Shown here one piece after another: positions 7,511 through 15,732 of a stretch of DNA of 19,862 nucleotides. The position numbers and the translations under genes were made by a program. The stretch lies in NCBI RefSeq assembly GCF_046484155.1, contig NZ_JAWOBT010000058.1:1-19862 (forward strand). The letters are read 5' to 3'. Under the pieces are notes generated by a model. That model saw only the letters and a list, made by a program, of their open reading frames with translations. It was not told the origin of the DNA and made no database searches. Source of the stretch: Alkalibacterium sp046484155 (GTDB taxonomy: Bacteria; Bacillota; Bacilli; Lactobacillales; Carnobacteriaceae_A). Positions within the stretch are counted from its first letter, which is position 1. The number at the start of each line of letters is the position of its first letter.

Positions 7511-8545
7511 ATGCTGTCGGTAATCGAAAAAGTTGCGCCAGGAACACTGCACATATTGAAGCGTCGGTATTACATTCTGAGTCAAATCCAAAAAGTAGGA
7601 CCCATAGGACGTCGCGCATTGGCGGATCGTTTGGAATTTACTGAACGGGTTTTGAGAAAAGAAGTGGATATCTTACGTAATCAAGGTTTGATTAAATCTT
7701 CTTCCCAAGGTATGGAATGTACGCCAACGGGTATCACGGTCTTTCATCAACTGGGTAAACTTATGGGACAACATGTGCAATCACAGGACAAAGAAACGAA
7801 GTTAGCGAACAAACTAGGTATTCACCATTGTACAATCGTTTTAGGGAATGCCGATACCGATCAGTCGGGTGCCAGTGACATGGCACGAGCCGCAACGGAA
7901 GTGCTGGATTTTTTACTTCCTGAGGGCGATACGACGATTGCAGTTATGGGCGGAACGACAATGGTGCAAGTAGCTGAAGCGATGGACCAGCAAATCGGGT
8001 TAAACCGGGAGCTGCTCTTCGTGCCAGCTAGAGGTGGATTGGGTGAATCTGTAGATATTCAGGCGAATATCATTGCTGAGAACATGGCGAGACGAACGGA
8101 CGGTAAAAGCCGAGCGCTCTATGTGCCGGAGCATGTCAGAAGTGAAACGCATTCTCTGCTGCTCGAAGAACCTGAAATCAAGGAAACACTCGAAATAGTT
8201 GAAAATGCTTCAGTTGTTTTGTACAGTATAGGTAACGCGATTGAAATGGCTAAACGCAGAGGGATGAACGATCAGACCCTCAAACAGCTTGAAGAATCAA
8301 ACGCGGTGGCTGAAGCTTTTGGTGAATTTATCAATCCAGAGGGTGACATCGTGTACAAACTGTCTCGCATAGGCCTGCAATCGTCGAAGCTACCGAGTAT
8401 TCCGCATATCATTGCAGTCGCGGGTGGTAAAAAGAAAGCCAAGGCGATCGAAGCACACATGAAAACTGCTCCTCCGCACACATGGTTAGTGACGGATGAA
8501 GCAGCCGCAAATGAGATTTTAAACGGGGGAAACCCTTTAAAATAA
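7511..8545 (+). CDS. cggR: Central glycolytic genes regulator CggR
   Basis: CggR is a SorC/DeoR-like repressor that binds upstream of its own operon and is released by fructose-1,6-bisphosphate. The 344-residue product has an N-terminal winged helix (about 20-75, with RRYYILSQI, IGRRALADRLEFTERVLRKEVDILRNQGLI). The rest is a sugar-phosphate-binding domain with VMGGTTMVQVAEAM, FVPARGGLGESVDIQAN and IAVAGGKKKAKAI. It is the first gene of a gap-pgk-tpiA-gpmI-eno operon, exactly where CggR is found in Firmicutes. The ribosome binding site AAAGGAAAGG (7488-7497) is 13 bases from ATG 7511, a little far, suggesting modest translation. gap follows 35 bases downstream with a much stronger site. Confidence 0.96.
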   Translation: MLSVIEKVAPGTLHILKRRYYILSQIQKVGPIGRRALADRLEFTERVLRKEVDILRNQGLIKSSSQGMECTPTGITVFHQLGKLMGQHVQSQDKETKLANKLGIHHCTIVLGNADTDQSGASDMARAATEVLDFLLPEGDTTIAVMGGTTMVQVAEAMDQQIGLNRELLFVPARGGLGESVDIQANIIAENMARRTDGKSRALYVPEHVRSETHSLLLEEPEIKETLEIVENASVVLYSIGNAIEMAKRRGMNDQTLKQLEESNAVAEAFGEFINPEGDIVYKLSRIGLQSSKLPSIPHIIAVAGGKKKAKAIEAHMKTAPPHTWLVTDEAAANEILNGGNPLK

Positions 8546-8580
8546 AATAAATTTAGATTTTAATAGGAGGAAATTATATT

Positions 8581-9573
8581 ATGTCAGTAAAAGTAGCAAT
8601 TAATGGTTTTGGACGTATTGGTCGTTTGGCTCTTCGTCGTATCTTAGAAATGGATACAGAGTTAGAAGTAGTCGCAGTTAACGATCTAACAAGCAATGAA
8701 GATTTAGCTTATCTGTTGAAATACGATACAGCTCAAGGTCGTTTCCCACATGAAATAGAAGTTAGAGAAGATGCTTTAATCGTTGGCGGAAAAGAAATCA
8801 AATCATTCGCAGAAAAAGACGCTAAAAAATTACCATGGGGAGACCTAGGAATCGATATCGTACTAGAATGTACTGGTTTCTATGTTTCTAAAGACGCTTC
8901 ACAAGCACACGTTGATGCTGGAGCAAAACGCGTATTGATTTCTGCCCCTGCTAAAGGTGACTTGAAAACAATCGTTTATGGTGTAAACCATGAAACTATC
9001 GAAGCAGACGATAAAGTTATATCTGCAGCTTCATGTACTACAAACTGCTTAGCACCAATGGTTAATGTATTAGACAATGAATATGGTATTGACCATGCTT
9101 TAATGAGTACAATCCATGCTTATACATCTACTCAGACATTACAAGATTCACCAGGCGGACGTAAAAGTCGTGCCGGCGCAGCAAACGCAATTCCTGCTTC
9201 AACAGGTGCTGCTAAAGCAGTAGGATTAGTTCTTCCTAATGTTGATGGTAAAATTGACGGTACTGCAGTACGTATCCCAACAATTACTGGTTCAATGGTT
9301 GAGTTATATTCTGCTTTAGATAAAGAAGTAACTGAAGAACAAGTAAACGCAGCAATGAAAAAATACTCAAGTGATGCATTCTTATACAATGAAGATGACA
9401 TTGTTTCATCAGACGTAATTGGTGTACCTGCAGGATCTATCTTTGATGCTACTCAAACTAAAATCATGGGTGGAAAAAATGGTCAAATAGTTAAAACTGT
9501 AGCTTGGTATGACAACGAATATGGCTTTACTGGTAACATGGTACGTACTTTAGAATACTTCTCTAGCTTATAA
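8581..9573 (+). CDS. gap: NAD-dependent glyceraldehyde-3-phosphate dehydrogenase
   Basis: The enzyme converts glyceraldehyde-3-phosphate, NAD+ and phosphate to 1,3-bisphosphoglycerate. The 330-residue product has the N-terminal Rossmann motif INGFGRIGRLALR, Asp35 in VAVNDLTS (a mark of NAD preference), the catalytic Cys152 in SAASCTTNCLAP and the partner His179 in MSTIHAYTS. WYDNEYG lies near the C terminus. TAGGAGGAAATT precedes ATG 8581, a strong ribosome binding site. Codon use is highly biased toward A/T-ending preferred codons, as expected for an abundant protein. A T8-tailed structured element follows at 9628-9735, so gap can be produced in excess over the downstream genes. Confidence 0.98.
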   Translation: MSVKVAINGFGRIGRLALRRILEMDTELEVVAVNDLTSNEDLAYLLKYDTAQGRFPHEIEVREDALIVGGKEIKSFAEKDAKKLPWGDLGIDIVLECTGFYVSKDASQAHVDAGAKRVLISAPAKGDLKTIVYGVNHETIEADDKVISAASCTTNCLAPMVNVLDNEYGIDHALMSTIHAYTSTQTLQDSPGGRKSRAGAANAIPASTGAAKAVGLVLPNVDGKIDGTAVRIPTITGSMVELYSALDKEVTEEQVNAAMKKYSSDAFLYNEDDIVSSDVIGVPAGSIFDATQTKIMGGKNGQIVKTVAWYDNEYGFTGNMVRTLEYFSSL

Positions 9574-9627
9574 TATCTAGGGTACTGAATATTCTATTAA
9601 ATTAACCAAACAGAAATAAAATAAAGC

Positions 9628-9735
9628 GGGGGGAGCAACTACTCTAATATTTAAGCGAACAGAACGATGAATGCGTAAGCAGACAATCACACTTGTTCAA
9701 TCAAATATAGGGGATCGCGCTTCCCCCTTTTTTTT
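9628..9735 (+). terminator. Structured terminator or attenuator between gap and pgk
   Basis: GGGGGGAGC (9628-9636) can pair with GCTTCCCCC (9719-9727), directly followed by eight T's (9728-9735). The enclosed 82 bases fold further: GAACA (9657-9661) with TGTTC (9694-9698), and TGC-GTAA-GCA (9672-9681), a GNRA tetraloop hairpin. A competing local hairpin, GGGGA (9710-9714) with TCCCC (9722-9726), uses the same C run. Either fold ends at the T-run, so the element should at least partly terminate transcripts inside the glycolytic operon. Confidence 0.7.
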
Positions 9736-9792
9736 GTAAAAATAAAGAAATTCAGAAGTAAATTTTCATATTCGAAAGGATGGATTCGACTG

Positions 9793-10980
9793 ATGGCAAA
9801 GAAAACTGTAAAAGACTTAGAGCTTAAAGGCAAAAAAGTATTAGTTCGTGCTGATTTTAACGTGCCGATGAAAGACGGTAAAATATCTAACGATAACCGT
9901 ATTCAAGCAGCACTACCAACAATAGAATATGTTTTAGAACAAGGCGGAAAAGCAATCGTCTTTTCTCACTTAGGACGTGTGGCGAGTGAAGAAGATAAAG
10001 CTGGTTTGTCAATGAAACCTATATCAGAACGTTTAAGCGAATTATTAGGCAAAGAAGTCAAATTCGTTGCTGAAACACGCGGTGAAGAACTAGAGAATGC
10101 TGTAAACAACTTAGCTGACGGAGCAGTCTTGATGTTTGAAAATACACGTTTTGAAGATGTTGACGGTAAAAAAGAAAGCAAAAACGATCCTGAATTAGGT
10201 AAATACTGGGCAAGCTTAGGCGACGTCTTTGTTAACGATGCATTCGGAACCGCTCACCGTGCACATGCTTCTAACGTTGGGATTGCTTCTAACGTGGAAT
10301 CAGCAGCTGGTTTCTTAGTAGAAAAAGAAATCAACTTTATTGGTGGAGCAGTAGACGAACCGAAACGTCCATTTGTTGCTATCTTAGGTGGCGCAAAAGT
10401 TTCTGACAAAATTGGCGTTATTGAAAACCTGATTGCTAAAGCTGACAAAGTTCTTGTCGGTGGCGGAATGACTTACACATTCTACAAAGCATTAGGTAAT
10501 GATATCGGTAATTCTCTATTAGAAGAAGACAAAGTTTCATTAGCTAAAGAATTAATGGAAAAAGCTGGCGACAAACTCGTTTTACCGGTTGATTCAGTCG
10601 TTGCTCCAGAATTCTCAAATGATGCTCCTACAGAGGTTGTAGGCGAAAACATTCCTGAAGGACAAATGGGATTAGACATTGGCCCTAAAACGATCGAACT
10701 TTTTGAAAAAGAGTTAAAAGGCGCTAAGACGGTTGTCTGGAACGGACCAATGGGCGTATTCGAAATGGAAAACTTTGCAAAAGGAACCGCAGCTGTGTGT
10801 GAGATCTTAGCTAACTTAGATGATGCAACAACAATCATCGGTGGCGGAGATTCAGCTACAGCAGCACAAGAATTAGGTTTCGAAGATGACTTCAGTCACA
10901 TTTCAACTGGTGGCGGAGCTTCACTTGAATACCTTGAAGGTAAAGTATTACCAGGAATCGCCGCAATCTCTGATAAATAA
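9793..10980 (+). CDS. pgk: Phosphoglycerate kinase
   Basis: The enzyme transfers the acyl phosphate of 1,3-bisphosphoglycerate to ADP. The 395-residue length is standard. Visible signatures are VLVRADFNVPM with NDNRI (substrate arginine region), FSHLGR, FENTRFED, VFVNDAFGTAHRAHAS, ILGGAKVSDKIGVIENL, the hinge WNGPMGVFE and the nucleotide-binding end GGGDSATAA with STGGGASLEYL. AAAGGA lies 12 bases before ATG 9793. It is separated from gap by a 219-base gap containing the structured T8 element, so pgk expression depends on read-through or a promoter I could not identify with confidence in that gap. Confidence 0.98.
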   Translation: MAKKTVKDLELKGKKVLVRADFNVPMKDGKISNDNRIQAALPTIEYVLEQGGKAIVFSHLGRVASEEDKAGLSMKPISERLSELLGKEVKFVAETRGEELENAVNNLADGAVLMFENTRFEDVDGKKESKNDPELGKYWASLGDVFVNDAFGTAHRAHASNVGIASNVESAAGFLVEKEINFIGGAVDEPKRPFVAILGGAKVSDKIGVIENLIAKADKVLVGGGMTYTFYKALGNDIGNSLLEEDKVSLAKELMEKAGDKLVLPVDSVVAPEFSNDAPTEVVGENIPEGQMGLDIGPKTIELFEKELKGAKTVVWNGPMGVFEMENFAKGTAAVCEILANLDDATTIIGGGDSATAAQELGFEDDFSHISTGGGASLEYLEGKVLPGIAAISDK

Positions 10981-11003
10981 TTTTTAATCAAAACAAGCCA
11001 AGC

Positions 11004-11047
11004 CAATTGAACCGGGAATCCTGAATGTATGGATTCCCAATCAATTG
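11004..11047 (+). repeat. Nested perfect hairpin between pgk and tpiA
   Basis: CAATTGA (11004-11010) pairs with TCAATTG (11041-11047). Inside it GGGAATCC (11014-11021) pairs with GGATTCCC (11031-11038), giving 15 base pairs with only a small ACC/AA internal loop and a 9-base loop. No T-run follows, so it is not a normal terminator. It may stabilise or mark cleavage of the operon mRNA. Confidence 0.6.
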
Positions 11048-11093
11048 ATCATGAACAAAATAAAGCAACAAAAAACGAAAGAGGGATAAAAGA

Positions 11094-11849
11094 ATGCGTA
11101 AACCTATTATTGCAGGAAACTGGAAAATGAACAAAACATCTGTTGAAGCAGCTTCATTTATTGAGGCAGTAGAAGGCAAGATTCCTTCTACGGACAAAGT
11201 AGATGCTGTTATTGGCGCACCAAGTATTTATCTTCAAAGTTTAGTCGATTTAACTGCAAGTTCAAACTTGAAAATTGCAGCACAAAATTGCTTCTATGAA
11301 GACGAAGGTGCCTTTACAGGAGAAAATAGTCCCAAAGCACTGGCAGATATAGGCGTAGCTTACGTGATCATTGGACACTCTGAACGTCGTGAATTATTCT
11401 TTGAAACAGACGAAATGGTCAATAAAAAAGCACATGCTGTCTTTAACAATGGTATGGTACCGATCGTCTGTGTCGGAGAAACGCTTGAACAAAAAGAAGC
11501 AGGTCAAACAAATGAATTAGTGGCTAATCAAGTGAAAGCTGCTTTAGCAGGTTTGTCAGCTGAGCAAGTTAAAAATACAGTTGTCGCTTATGAACCAATC
11601 TGGGCAATCGGAACAGGTAAAACAGCGACTTCAAAAGATGCGAATGACACCATTTCTATTATACGTCAGACCATTGCCGGCTTGTATTCTCAAGATGTGG
11701 CTGATGCTGTTCGTATGCAATACGGTGGTTCAGTTAAACCAGCTAACATTAAAGAATTAATGGCGCAACCAGATATCGATGGTGCGTTAGTTGGAGGAGC
11801 AAGTTTAGAAGCTGAGTCTTTCTTAAAACTATTGGAGGCGGCCAAATAA
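11094..11849 (+). CDS. tpiA: Triosephosphate isomerase
   Basis: The enzyme interconverts dihydroxyacetone phosphate and glyceraldehyde-3-phosphate. The 251-residue TIM barrel shows the N-terminal IAGNWKMNK with the active-site Asn and Lys, the catalytic His in VIIGHSERRE, the catalytic Glu in VAYEPIWAIGTGKTA with the mobile loop 6, and the phosphate-binding YGGSVKPAN and GALVGGASL. AGAGGG precedes ATG 11094. The stop codon directly abuts the ATG of gpmI, so the two genes are translationally coupled. Confidence 0.98.
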   Translation: MRKPIIAGNWKMNKTSVEAASFIEAVEGKIPSTDKVDAVIGAPSIYLQSLVDLTASSNLKIAAQNCFYEDEGAFTGENSPKALADIGVAYVIIGHSERRELFFETDEMVNKKAHAVFNNGMVPIVCVGETLEQKEAGQTNELVANQVKAALAGLSAEQVKNTVVAYEPIWAIGTGKTATSKDANDTISIIRQTIAGLYSQDVADAVRMQYGGSVKPANIKELMAQPDIDGALVGGASLEAESFLKLLEAAK

Positions 11850-13382
11850 ATGAGTAAAGCACCTGTAGCCATCATTATTTTAGACGGGTTTGGATGGCGT
11901 GAAGAAGAATATGGTAATGCCGTAGCACTAGCAAACAAACCAAACTTCGATCGCTACTGGAACGAATTTCCACACGATACGATGTTAGCTTCTGGACTAG
12001 CCGTTGGGTTACCAGAAGGCCAAATGGGTAACTCCGAAGTTGGCCACACCAATATTGGTGCTGGACGCGTCGTATATCAAAGCATTACACGTATTGACAA
12101 AGCAATTAAAGATGGCGAATTTGCCACCAATGAGGCCCTGAATAATGCAATCGATCACGTAAATGAACATGATTCTGCCTTACACTTATTTGGTCTTGTA
12201 TCAGATGGTGGGGTGCACAGTCATCAACGTCATTTAACAGCTTTAGTCGAAGCTGCCAAAGATAAAGGCGTCGAGAGAGTTTATATCCATGCCTTTACAG
12301 ATGGTCGTGACGTTGCACCGGATTCAGGCGTGCGCTTTATCGAAGAATTACAGGACATTATCAAAGACCTAGGTGTTGGAGAAATCGCAACGATATCAGG
12401 TCGTTTCTATGCAATGGACAGAGATAACCGCTGGCCACGTGTGAAACGTGCCTATGACGCTATTTTCCATGGTGAAGGTGTCAAAGCGACGGATCCAGTT
12501 CAAGCAATGAAAGACAGCTACGCTGATGAAAAAATGGACGAGTTTGTTTTACCTGTCGTGATTGAAAAAGACGGCAAACCTGTTGGCACGGTTAAAGATA
12601 ACGATGCTGTCCTGTTCTTCAACTTCCGACCGGACCGTGCGATCGAATTATCTCGCGCGCTGACTGAGCCTGATTTTGACGAATTTGACAGAGGCGAAAC
12701 GCCATCAAACGTTAAATTTGTGACATTTACTCAGTATACTGCGCAGATGGATGCCGAAGTCATGTTCCCACCTATATTCTTGAAAAATGTATTAGGTCAA
12801 GTATTGGCTGACAACGATCTGACTCAGTTGCGAATCGCTGAAACAGAAAAATACCCACACGTGACATTCTTCATGAATGGTGGAACAAATGATGAGTTTC
12901 CTGGAGAAAAACGTATCCTGATCCCATCACCAAAAGTTGAAACATATGACTTGAAGCCGGAAATGAGCGCGTATGAAGTAACGGATGCCTTGCTTGAAGA
13001 TGTCAGAAATGATGTTCACGATGCGATCATCTTAAACTACGCCAACCCGGACATGGTCGGACATTCAGGCATGCTGGAACCTACGATTAAAGCAATCGAG
13101 GCAGTAGATGAAAACTTAGGCCGTTTGGTCGACTTGATTCTTGAAAAAGGCGGTTCAGCAATCATCTTTGCCGATCACGGTAATGCAGATACTGAACTGA
13201 CTCCAGAAGGCAAACCGCATACAGCACATACAACTGTGCCCGTACCTGTTATCGTGACGAAAAAAGGTGTTACTTTACGCAGCGATGGTAAACTAGCTGA
13301 TGTGGCTCCAACGATGTTAGACCTACTTGGAGTGGACAAACCTAAAGAAATGACAGGCGAAAGCTTGATTAAGAAAGACTAA
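11850..13382 (+). CDS. gpmI: 2,3-bisphosphoglycerate-independent phosphoglycerate mutase
   Basis: The Mn-dependent enzyme converts 3-phosphoglycerate to 2-phosphoglycerate through a phosphoserine intermediate. The 510-residue product has the alkaline-phosphatase-like fold, with Asp12 in ILDGFGW and the phosphorylated Ser62 in GQMGNSEVGHTNIGAGR. It also has the inserted transferase domain with HSHQRHL and FTDGRDVAPDSG. The C-terminal metal ligands lie in NYANPDMVGHSG and FADHGNAD. The Shine-Dalgarno GGAGG lies inside the end of tpiA, and start and stop codons are directly adjacent. It is the iPGM type, so no dPGM is needed in this operon. Confidence 0.98.
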   Translation: MSKAPVAIIILDGFGWREEEYGNAVALANKPNFDRYWNEFPHDTMLASGLAVGLPEGQMGNSEVGHTNIGAGRVVYQSITRIDKAIKDGEFATNEALNNAIDHVNEHDSALHLFGLVSDGGVHSHQRHLTALVEAAKDKGVERVYIHAFTDGRDVAPDSGVRFIEELQDIIKDLGVGEIATISGRFYAMDRDNRWPRVKRAYDAIFHGEGVKATDPVQAMKDSYADEKMDEFVLPVVIEKDGKPVGTVKDNDAVLFFNFRPDRAIELSRALTEPDFDEFDRGETPSNVKFVTFTQYTAQMDAEVMFPPIFLKNVLGQVLADNDLTQLRIAETEKYPHVTFFMNGGTNDEFPGEKRILIPSPKVETYDLKPEMSAYEVTDALLEDVRNDVHDAIILNYANPDMVGHSGMLEPTIKAIEAVDENLGRLVDLILEKGGSAIIFADHGNADTELTPEGKPHTAHTTVPVPVIVTKKGVTLRSDGKLADVAPTMLDLLGVDKPKEMTGESLIKKD

Positions 13383-13398
13383 TCATATTGATTTTAGA

Positions 13399-13420
13399 TT
13401 GTTCTTTGAAAAAAGAGCAA
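13399..13420 (+). repeat. GAAA-tetraloop hairpin between gpmI and eno
   Basis: TTGTTCTTT (13399-13407) pairs with AAAGAGCAA (13412-13420), one T-G wobble, closed by a GAAA tetraloop. No T-run follows. It may act in mRNA processing or stability. Confidence 0.5.
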
Positions 13421-13448
13421 GTAAAATAAAACTAATTCACTTGTTTTT

Positions 13449-13461
13449 CGGCAAAATGCCG
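13449..13461 (+). repeat. Small hairpin upstream of the eno ribosome binding site
   Basis: CGGCA (13449-13453) pairs with TGCCG (13457-13461) around AAA, 17 bases before the eno Shine-Dalgarno sequence. It could shield or stabilise the 5' end of a processed eno mRNA. Confidence 0.4.
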
Positions 13462-13494
13462 GGGAATAAGAAAACCCAAAGGAGAGTATTATCA

Positions 13495-14796
13495 ATGCCA
13501 TTTATTACAGATGTAATTGCACGCGAAGTTTTAGATTCACGCGGAAACCCAACAATCGAAGTCGAAGTTTTCACAGATTCAGGTGCTTTTGGACGCGGTA
13601 TGGTCCCTTCAGGCGCTTCTACCGGTGAACACGAAGCAGTAGAATTACGTGACGGCGACAAAGACCGTTATCTAGGTAAAGGTGTGACTAAAGCTGTCGA
13701 CAACGTTAACGATACAATTGCTGACGCTGTTATCGGTATGGACGTTCGCGACCAAATGGGTATCGACAAAACGTTGATCGAACTAGACGGTACACCAAAC
13801 AAAGGTAAATTAGGTGCGAACGCAATTTTAGGCGTGTCTATCGCTGTAGCACGCGCTGGTGCAGACTACCTTGACTTGCCACTTTACAGATACTTGGGTG
13901 GAACAAACACTAAAGTATTACCAACACCAATGATGAACATCATCAATGGCGGATCACACTCAGATGCACCTATTGCATTCCAAGAGTTCATGATCTTACC
14001 AGTTGGAGCACCAACATTCAAAGAAGCTTTACGTTGGGGTGCAGAAATCTTCCATACTTTGAAAGGTATCTTGAAAGAACGCGGACTGGAAACTTCAGTT
14101 GGTGACGAAGGTGGATTTGCTCCTCGTTTCGACAGTACTGAAGATGGCATAGAAACAATTCTTCAAGCAATCAAAAAAGCTGGTCTAGAACCTGGTAAAG
14201 ATGTTTATCTAGGACTTGACTGTGCTGCTGCAGAATTCTACGAAGACGGCATTTACAACTATGCTAAATTCGAAGGCGAAAAAGGCGCAAAACTTAACGC
14301 TAAAGAACAAGTAGATTATCTTGAAGAATTAGTAAACAAATACCCAATCATCTCCATTGAAGACGGTATGGACGAAAACGACTGGGACGGATTCAAACTA
14401 TTAACTGAACGTTTAGGCGACAAAGTTCAATTAGTAGGGGACGATCTATTCGTTACCAATACTGAGATCTTAGACCGTGGTATTAAAAACGGTGTATGTA
14501 ACTCAATCTTGATCAAAGTCAACCAAATCGGTACATTGACAGAAACATTCAACGCTATCGAAATGGCTAAAAAAGCTGGCTATACAGCAGTCGTATCTCA
14601 CCGTTCTGGTGAAACAGAAGATTCAACAATCTCTGATATCGCTGTTGCAACAAATGCTGGTCAAATCAAAACTGGTTCATTAAGCCGTACAGACCGTATC
14701 GCTAAATACAACCAATTACTAAGAATCGAACACCAATTAGGTGACTTAGCAGTATACGAAGGCCTGCAAGCTTTCTATAACTTAGCTAACAAGTAA
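13495..14796 (+). CDS. eno: Enolase
   Basis: Enolase dehydrates 2-phosphoglycerate to phosphoenolpyruvate. The 433-residue product shows ITDVIAREVLDSRGNPTIEVE, PSGASTGEHEA (mobile loop), GLDCAAAEFY and SIEDGMDENDW (metal ligands), GDDLFVTN, the catalytic Lys region ILIKVNQIGTLTET and VSHRSGETED. I chose ATG 13495 because AAAGGAG (13478-13484) precedes it and the enolase fold begins with MPFITDV. The frame is open up to 13399, but that extension is non-conserved and hairpin-rich. The last 26 codons are repeated downstream at 17903-17983 after the potassium operon. It is the last gene of the glycolytic operon and ends at a perfect terminator. Confidence 0.98.
   Translation: MPFITDVIAREVLDSRGNPTIEVEVFTDSGAFGRGMVPSGASTGEHEAVELRDGDKDRYLGKGVTKAVDNVNDTIADAVIGMDVRDQMGIDKTLIELDGTPNKGKLGANAILGVSIAVARAGADYLDLPLYRYLGGTNTKVLPTPMMNIINGGSHSDAPIAFQEFMILPVGAPTFKEALRWGAEIFHTLKGILKERGLETSVGDEGGFAPRFDSTEDGIETILQAIKKAGLEPGKDVYLGLDCAAAEFYEDGIYNYAKFEGEKGAKLNAKEQVDYLEELVNKYPIISIEDGMDENDWDGFKLLTERLGDKVQLVGDDLFVTNTEILDRGIKNGVCNSILIKVNQIGTLTETFNAIEMAKKAGYTAVVSHRSGETEDSTISDIAVATNAGQIKTGSLSRTDRIAKYNQLLRIEHQLGDLAVYEGLQAFYNLANK
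14715..14745 (+). repeat. 31-bp direct repeat in the eno 3' end (left copy)
   Basis: This block, starting ATTACTAAGAATCG, is identical to 17902-17932. Left of the block the two loci are unrelated. Right of it they stay similar but diverge (eno codons, terminator, transposase remnant). That is the pattern of an attachment-site core, or of the end point of a recombination event. Confidence 0.75.
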
Positions 14797-14815
14797 TTCT
14801 TGATTAAATAATAGG

Positions 14816-14856
14816 AGTTCTCATGCCAGCTGCAGCTGGCATGAGAACTTTTTTTT
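14816..14856 (+). terminator. Terminator of the glycolytic operon after eno
   Basis: A perfect 34-base inverted repeat spans 14816-14849 (arm AGTTCTCATGCCAGCTG), followed by T's to 14856. It is one of the strongest terminators in the window and has a diverged but still perfectly paired copy at 18002-18040. Confidence 0.95.
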
Positions 14857-14884
14857 AATGAAAATGACCTAGATGGATCAGTTT

Positions 14885-15139
14885 CTATATTCCTTGAGTG
14901 ATTATTAGAGGTAAGCGTTTCTGATAGCAGGTATAACCATTATTGGATTTGTATTGCTTTTGACGTTTAATTTGAGTGACAGTTTCACGCTATATTTTAT
15001 TATTGATGGCTTGAGAAACACGACCAGTACATAAATAAGGTAATAGTTGGAGTTTTTTCACAATAGCAATTTGAGCTTGCTCAGAATAAGATAAGTGTTT
15101 TCCCCTGTATGATATTGTGTTATCGTTATAATACATCAT
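14885..15139 (-). pseudogene. IS30-family transposase N-terminal remnant
   Basis: On the minus strand, ATG at 15139 is followed by 49 codons including DNTISYRGKHLSYSEQAQIAI, the usual N-terminal helix-turn-helix start of IS30 transposases. An in-frame TAG follows at 14992-14990. After the stop the same frame continues with RETVTQIKRQKQ, again typical of IS30 (usually INNEIRRGTVTQIKRQKQ). Only about 85 of the expected ~320-350 residues remain, and the DDE catalytic part is gone, so the element is dead. The remnant ends near the eno terminator. The segment 14890-14967 has a diverged copy at 18047-18120. The rest of the stretch up to 15286 contains only the region in front of the trk operon. Confidence 0.75.
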
Positions 15140-15286
15140 GTGAATTCATCCTTGTCTATTGAGGGTGTGTTAACTTCAATAGAATATAAAATTCAAGTGG
15201 CGTTTTTTGTATGTTAGCCTTAATGGCTGATTCCATTATAAAATCGAGCTAAAAATATTAAATAAATGAATCAGGAGGGTGAAATA

Positions 15287-15727
15287 ATGGGGGTTTTTAA
15301 TAAAAAAGAACGATACATATTAATAATAGGTTCCGGTAGACTGGGTGCCAGTTTAGCCAATGACTTATCAGAACGAGAAGAGAACGTGATTATCGTAGAT
15401 GCTGATAAATCATCATTCAGAAAACTTTCTCCATCTTTTGGAGGCCTAACTGTTACGGGTGACGGAACCGATTTAACTATTTTGAAAGAGGCTCAAATTG
15501 AAAGAGCAGATGTGGTGGTTGTTGTGACCGACAATGATAATAGCAATATTATGATATCTCAGATAGCCAAGATAATTTTCAAGAAGGATCAAATTATTTC
15601 TCGATTATATGATCCAGATAAAAAAAGTGTTTATGAAGAATTTGATATCGATTTAATTTATCCGGCAATATTATCGGTTAACGAGATAAACCGGCTATTA
15701 AAGGGCATAAATATTGAGGAGAATTAG
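15287..15727 (+). CDS. TrkA-N (RCK) potassium uptake regulatory subunit, single-domain
   Basis: The 146-residue product is an RCK/KTN nucleotide-binding domain that would sit on the cytoplasmic side of the TrkH channel and gate it. It has an intact Rossmann motif IIGSGRLGASLA (Gly15, Gly17, Gly20) and an acidic residue at the end of strand 2 (Asp38 in IIVDAD), so NAD(H) or ATP/ADP binding is expected. GDGTDLTILKEA and VVVVTDNDNSNIM follow, as in other TrkA proteins. It lacks the C-terminal RCK_C domain. ATG 15287 is chosen because AGGAGG lies at 15273-15278; an in-frame ATG at 15266 precedes that site and is not used. The next trk gene starts five bases after its stop. Only a weak promoter (TTAGCC-17-TATAAA ending at 15242) is seen upstream. 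Confidence 0.88.
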   Translation: MGVFNKKERYILIIGSGRLGASLANDLSEREENVIIVDADKSSFRKLSPSFGGLTVTGDGTDLTILKEAQIERADVVVVVTDNDNSNIMISQIAKIIFKKDQIISRLYDPDKKSVYEEFDIDLIYPAILSVNEINRLLKGINIEEN

Positions 15728-15732
15728 AAGAG

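Noticed and set aside
9574..9792. T-box or other known riboswitch between gap and pgk.
   Set aside because: No T-box sequence or specifier stem is visible; the region is better explained as a structured terminator.
10482..10838. 118-codon minus-strand frame opposite pgk, and similar antisense frames over gap, eno, phr and clpP.
   Set aside because: These are shadows caused by codon bias of the sense genes; none has a ribosome binding site or recognisable protein features.
13399..13494. Upstream extension of the eno frame by 32 codons from ATG 13399.
   Set aside because: It overlaps two hairpins, lacks a ribosome binding site, and enolases begin at MPFITDV, which has a proper Shine-Dalgarno sequence at 13478-13484.
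15142..15286. Possible c-di-AMP (ydaO-type) riboswitch in front of the trk operon, as found before some K+ transporter genes.
   Set aside because: The spacer is too short and shows only a small AGCC/GGCT hairpin, with none of the conserved ydaO motifs.
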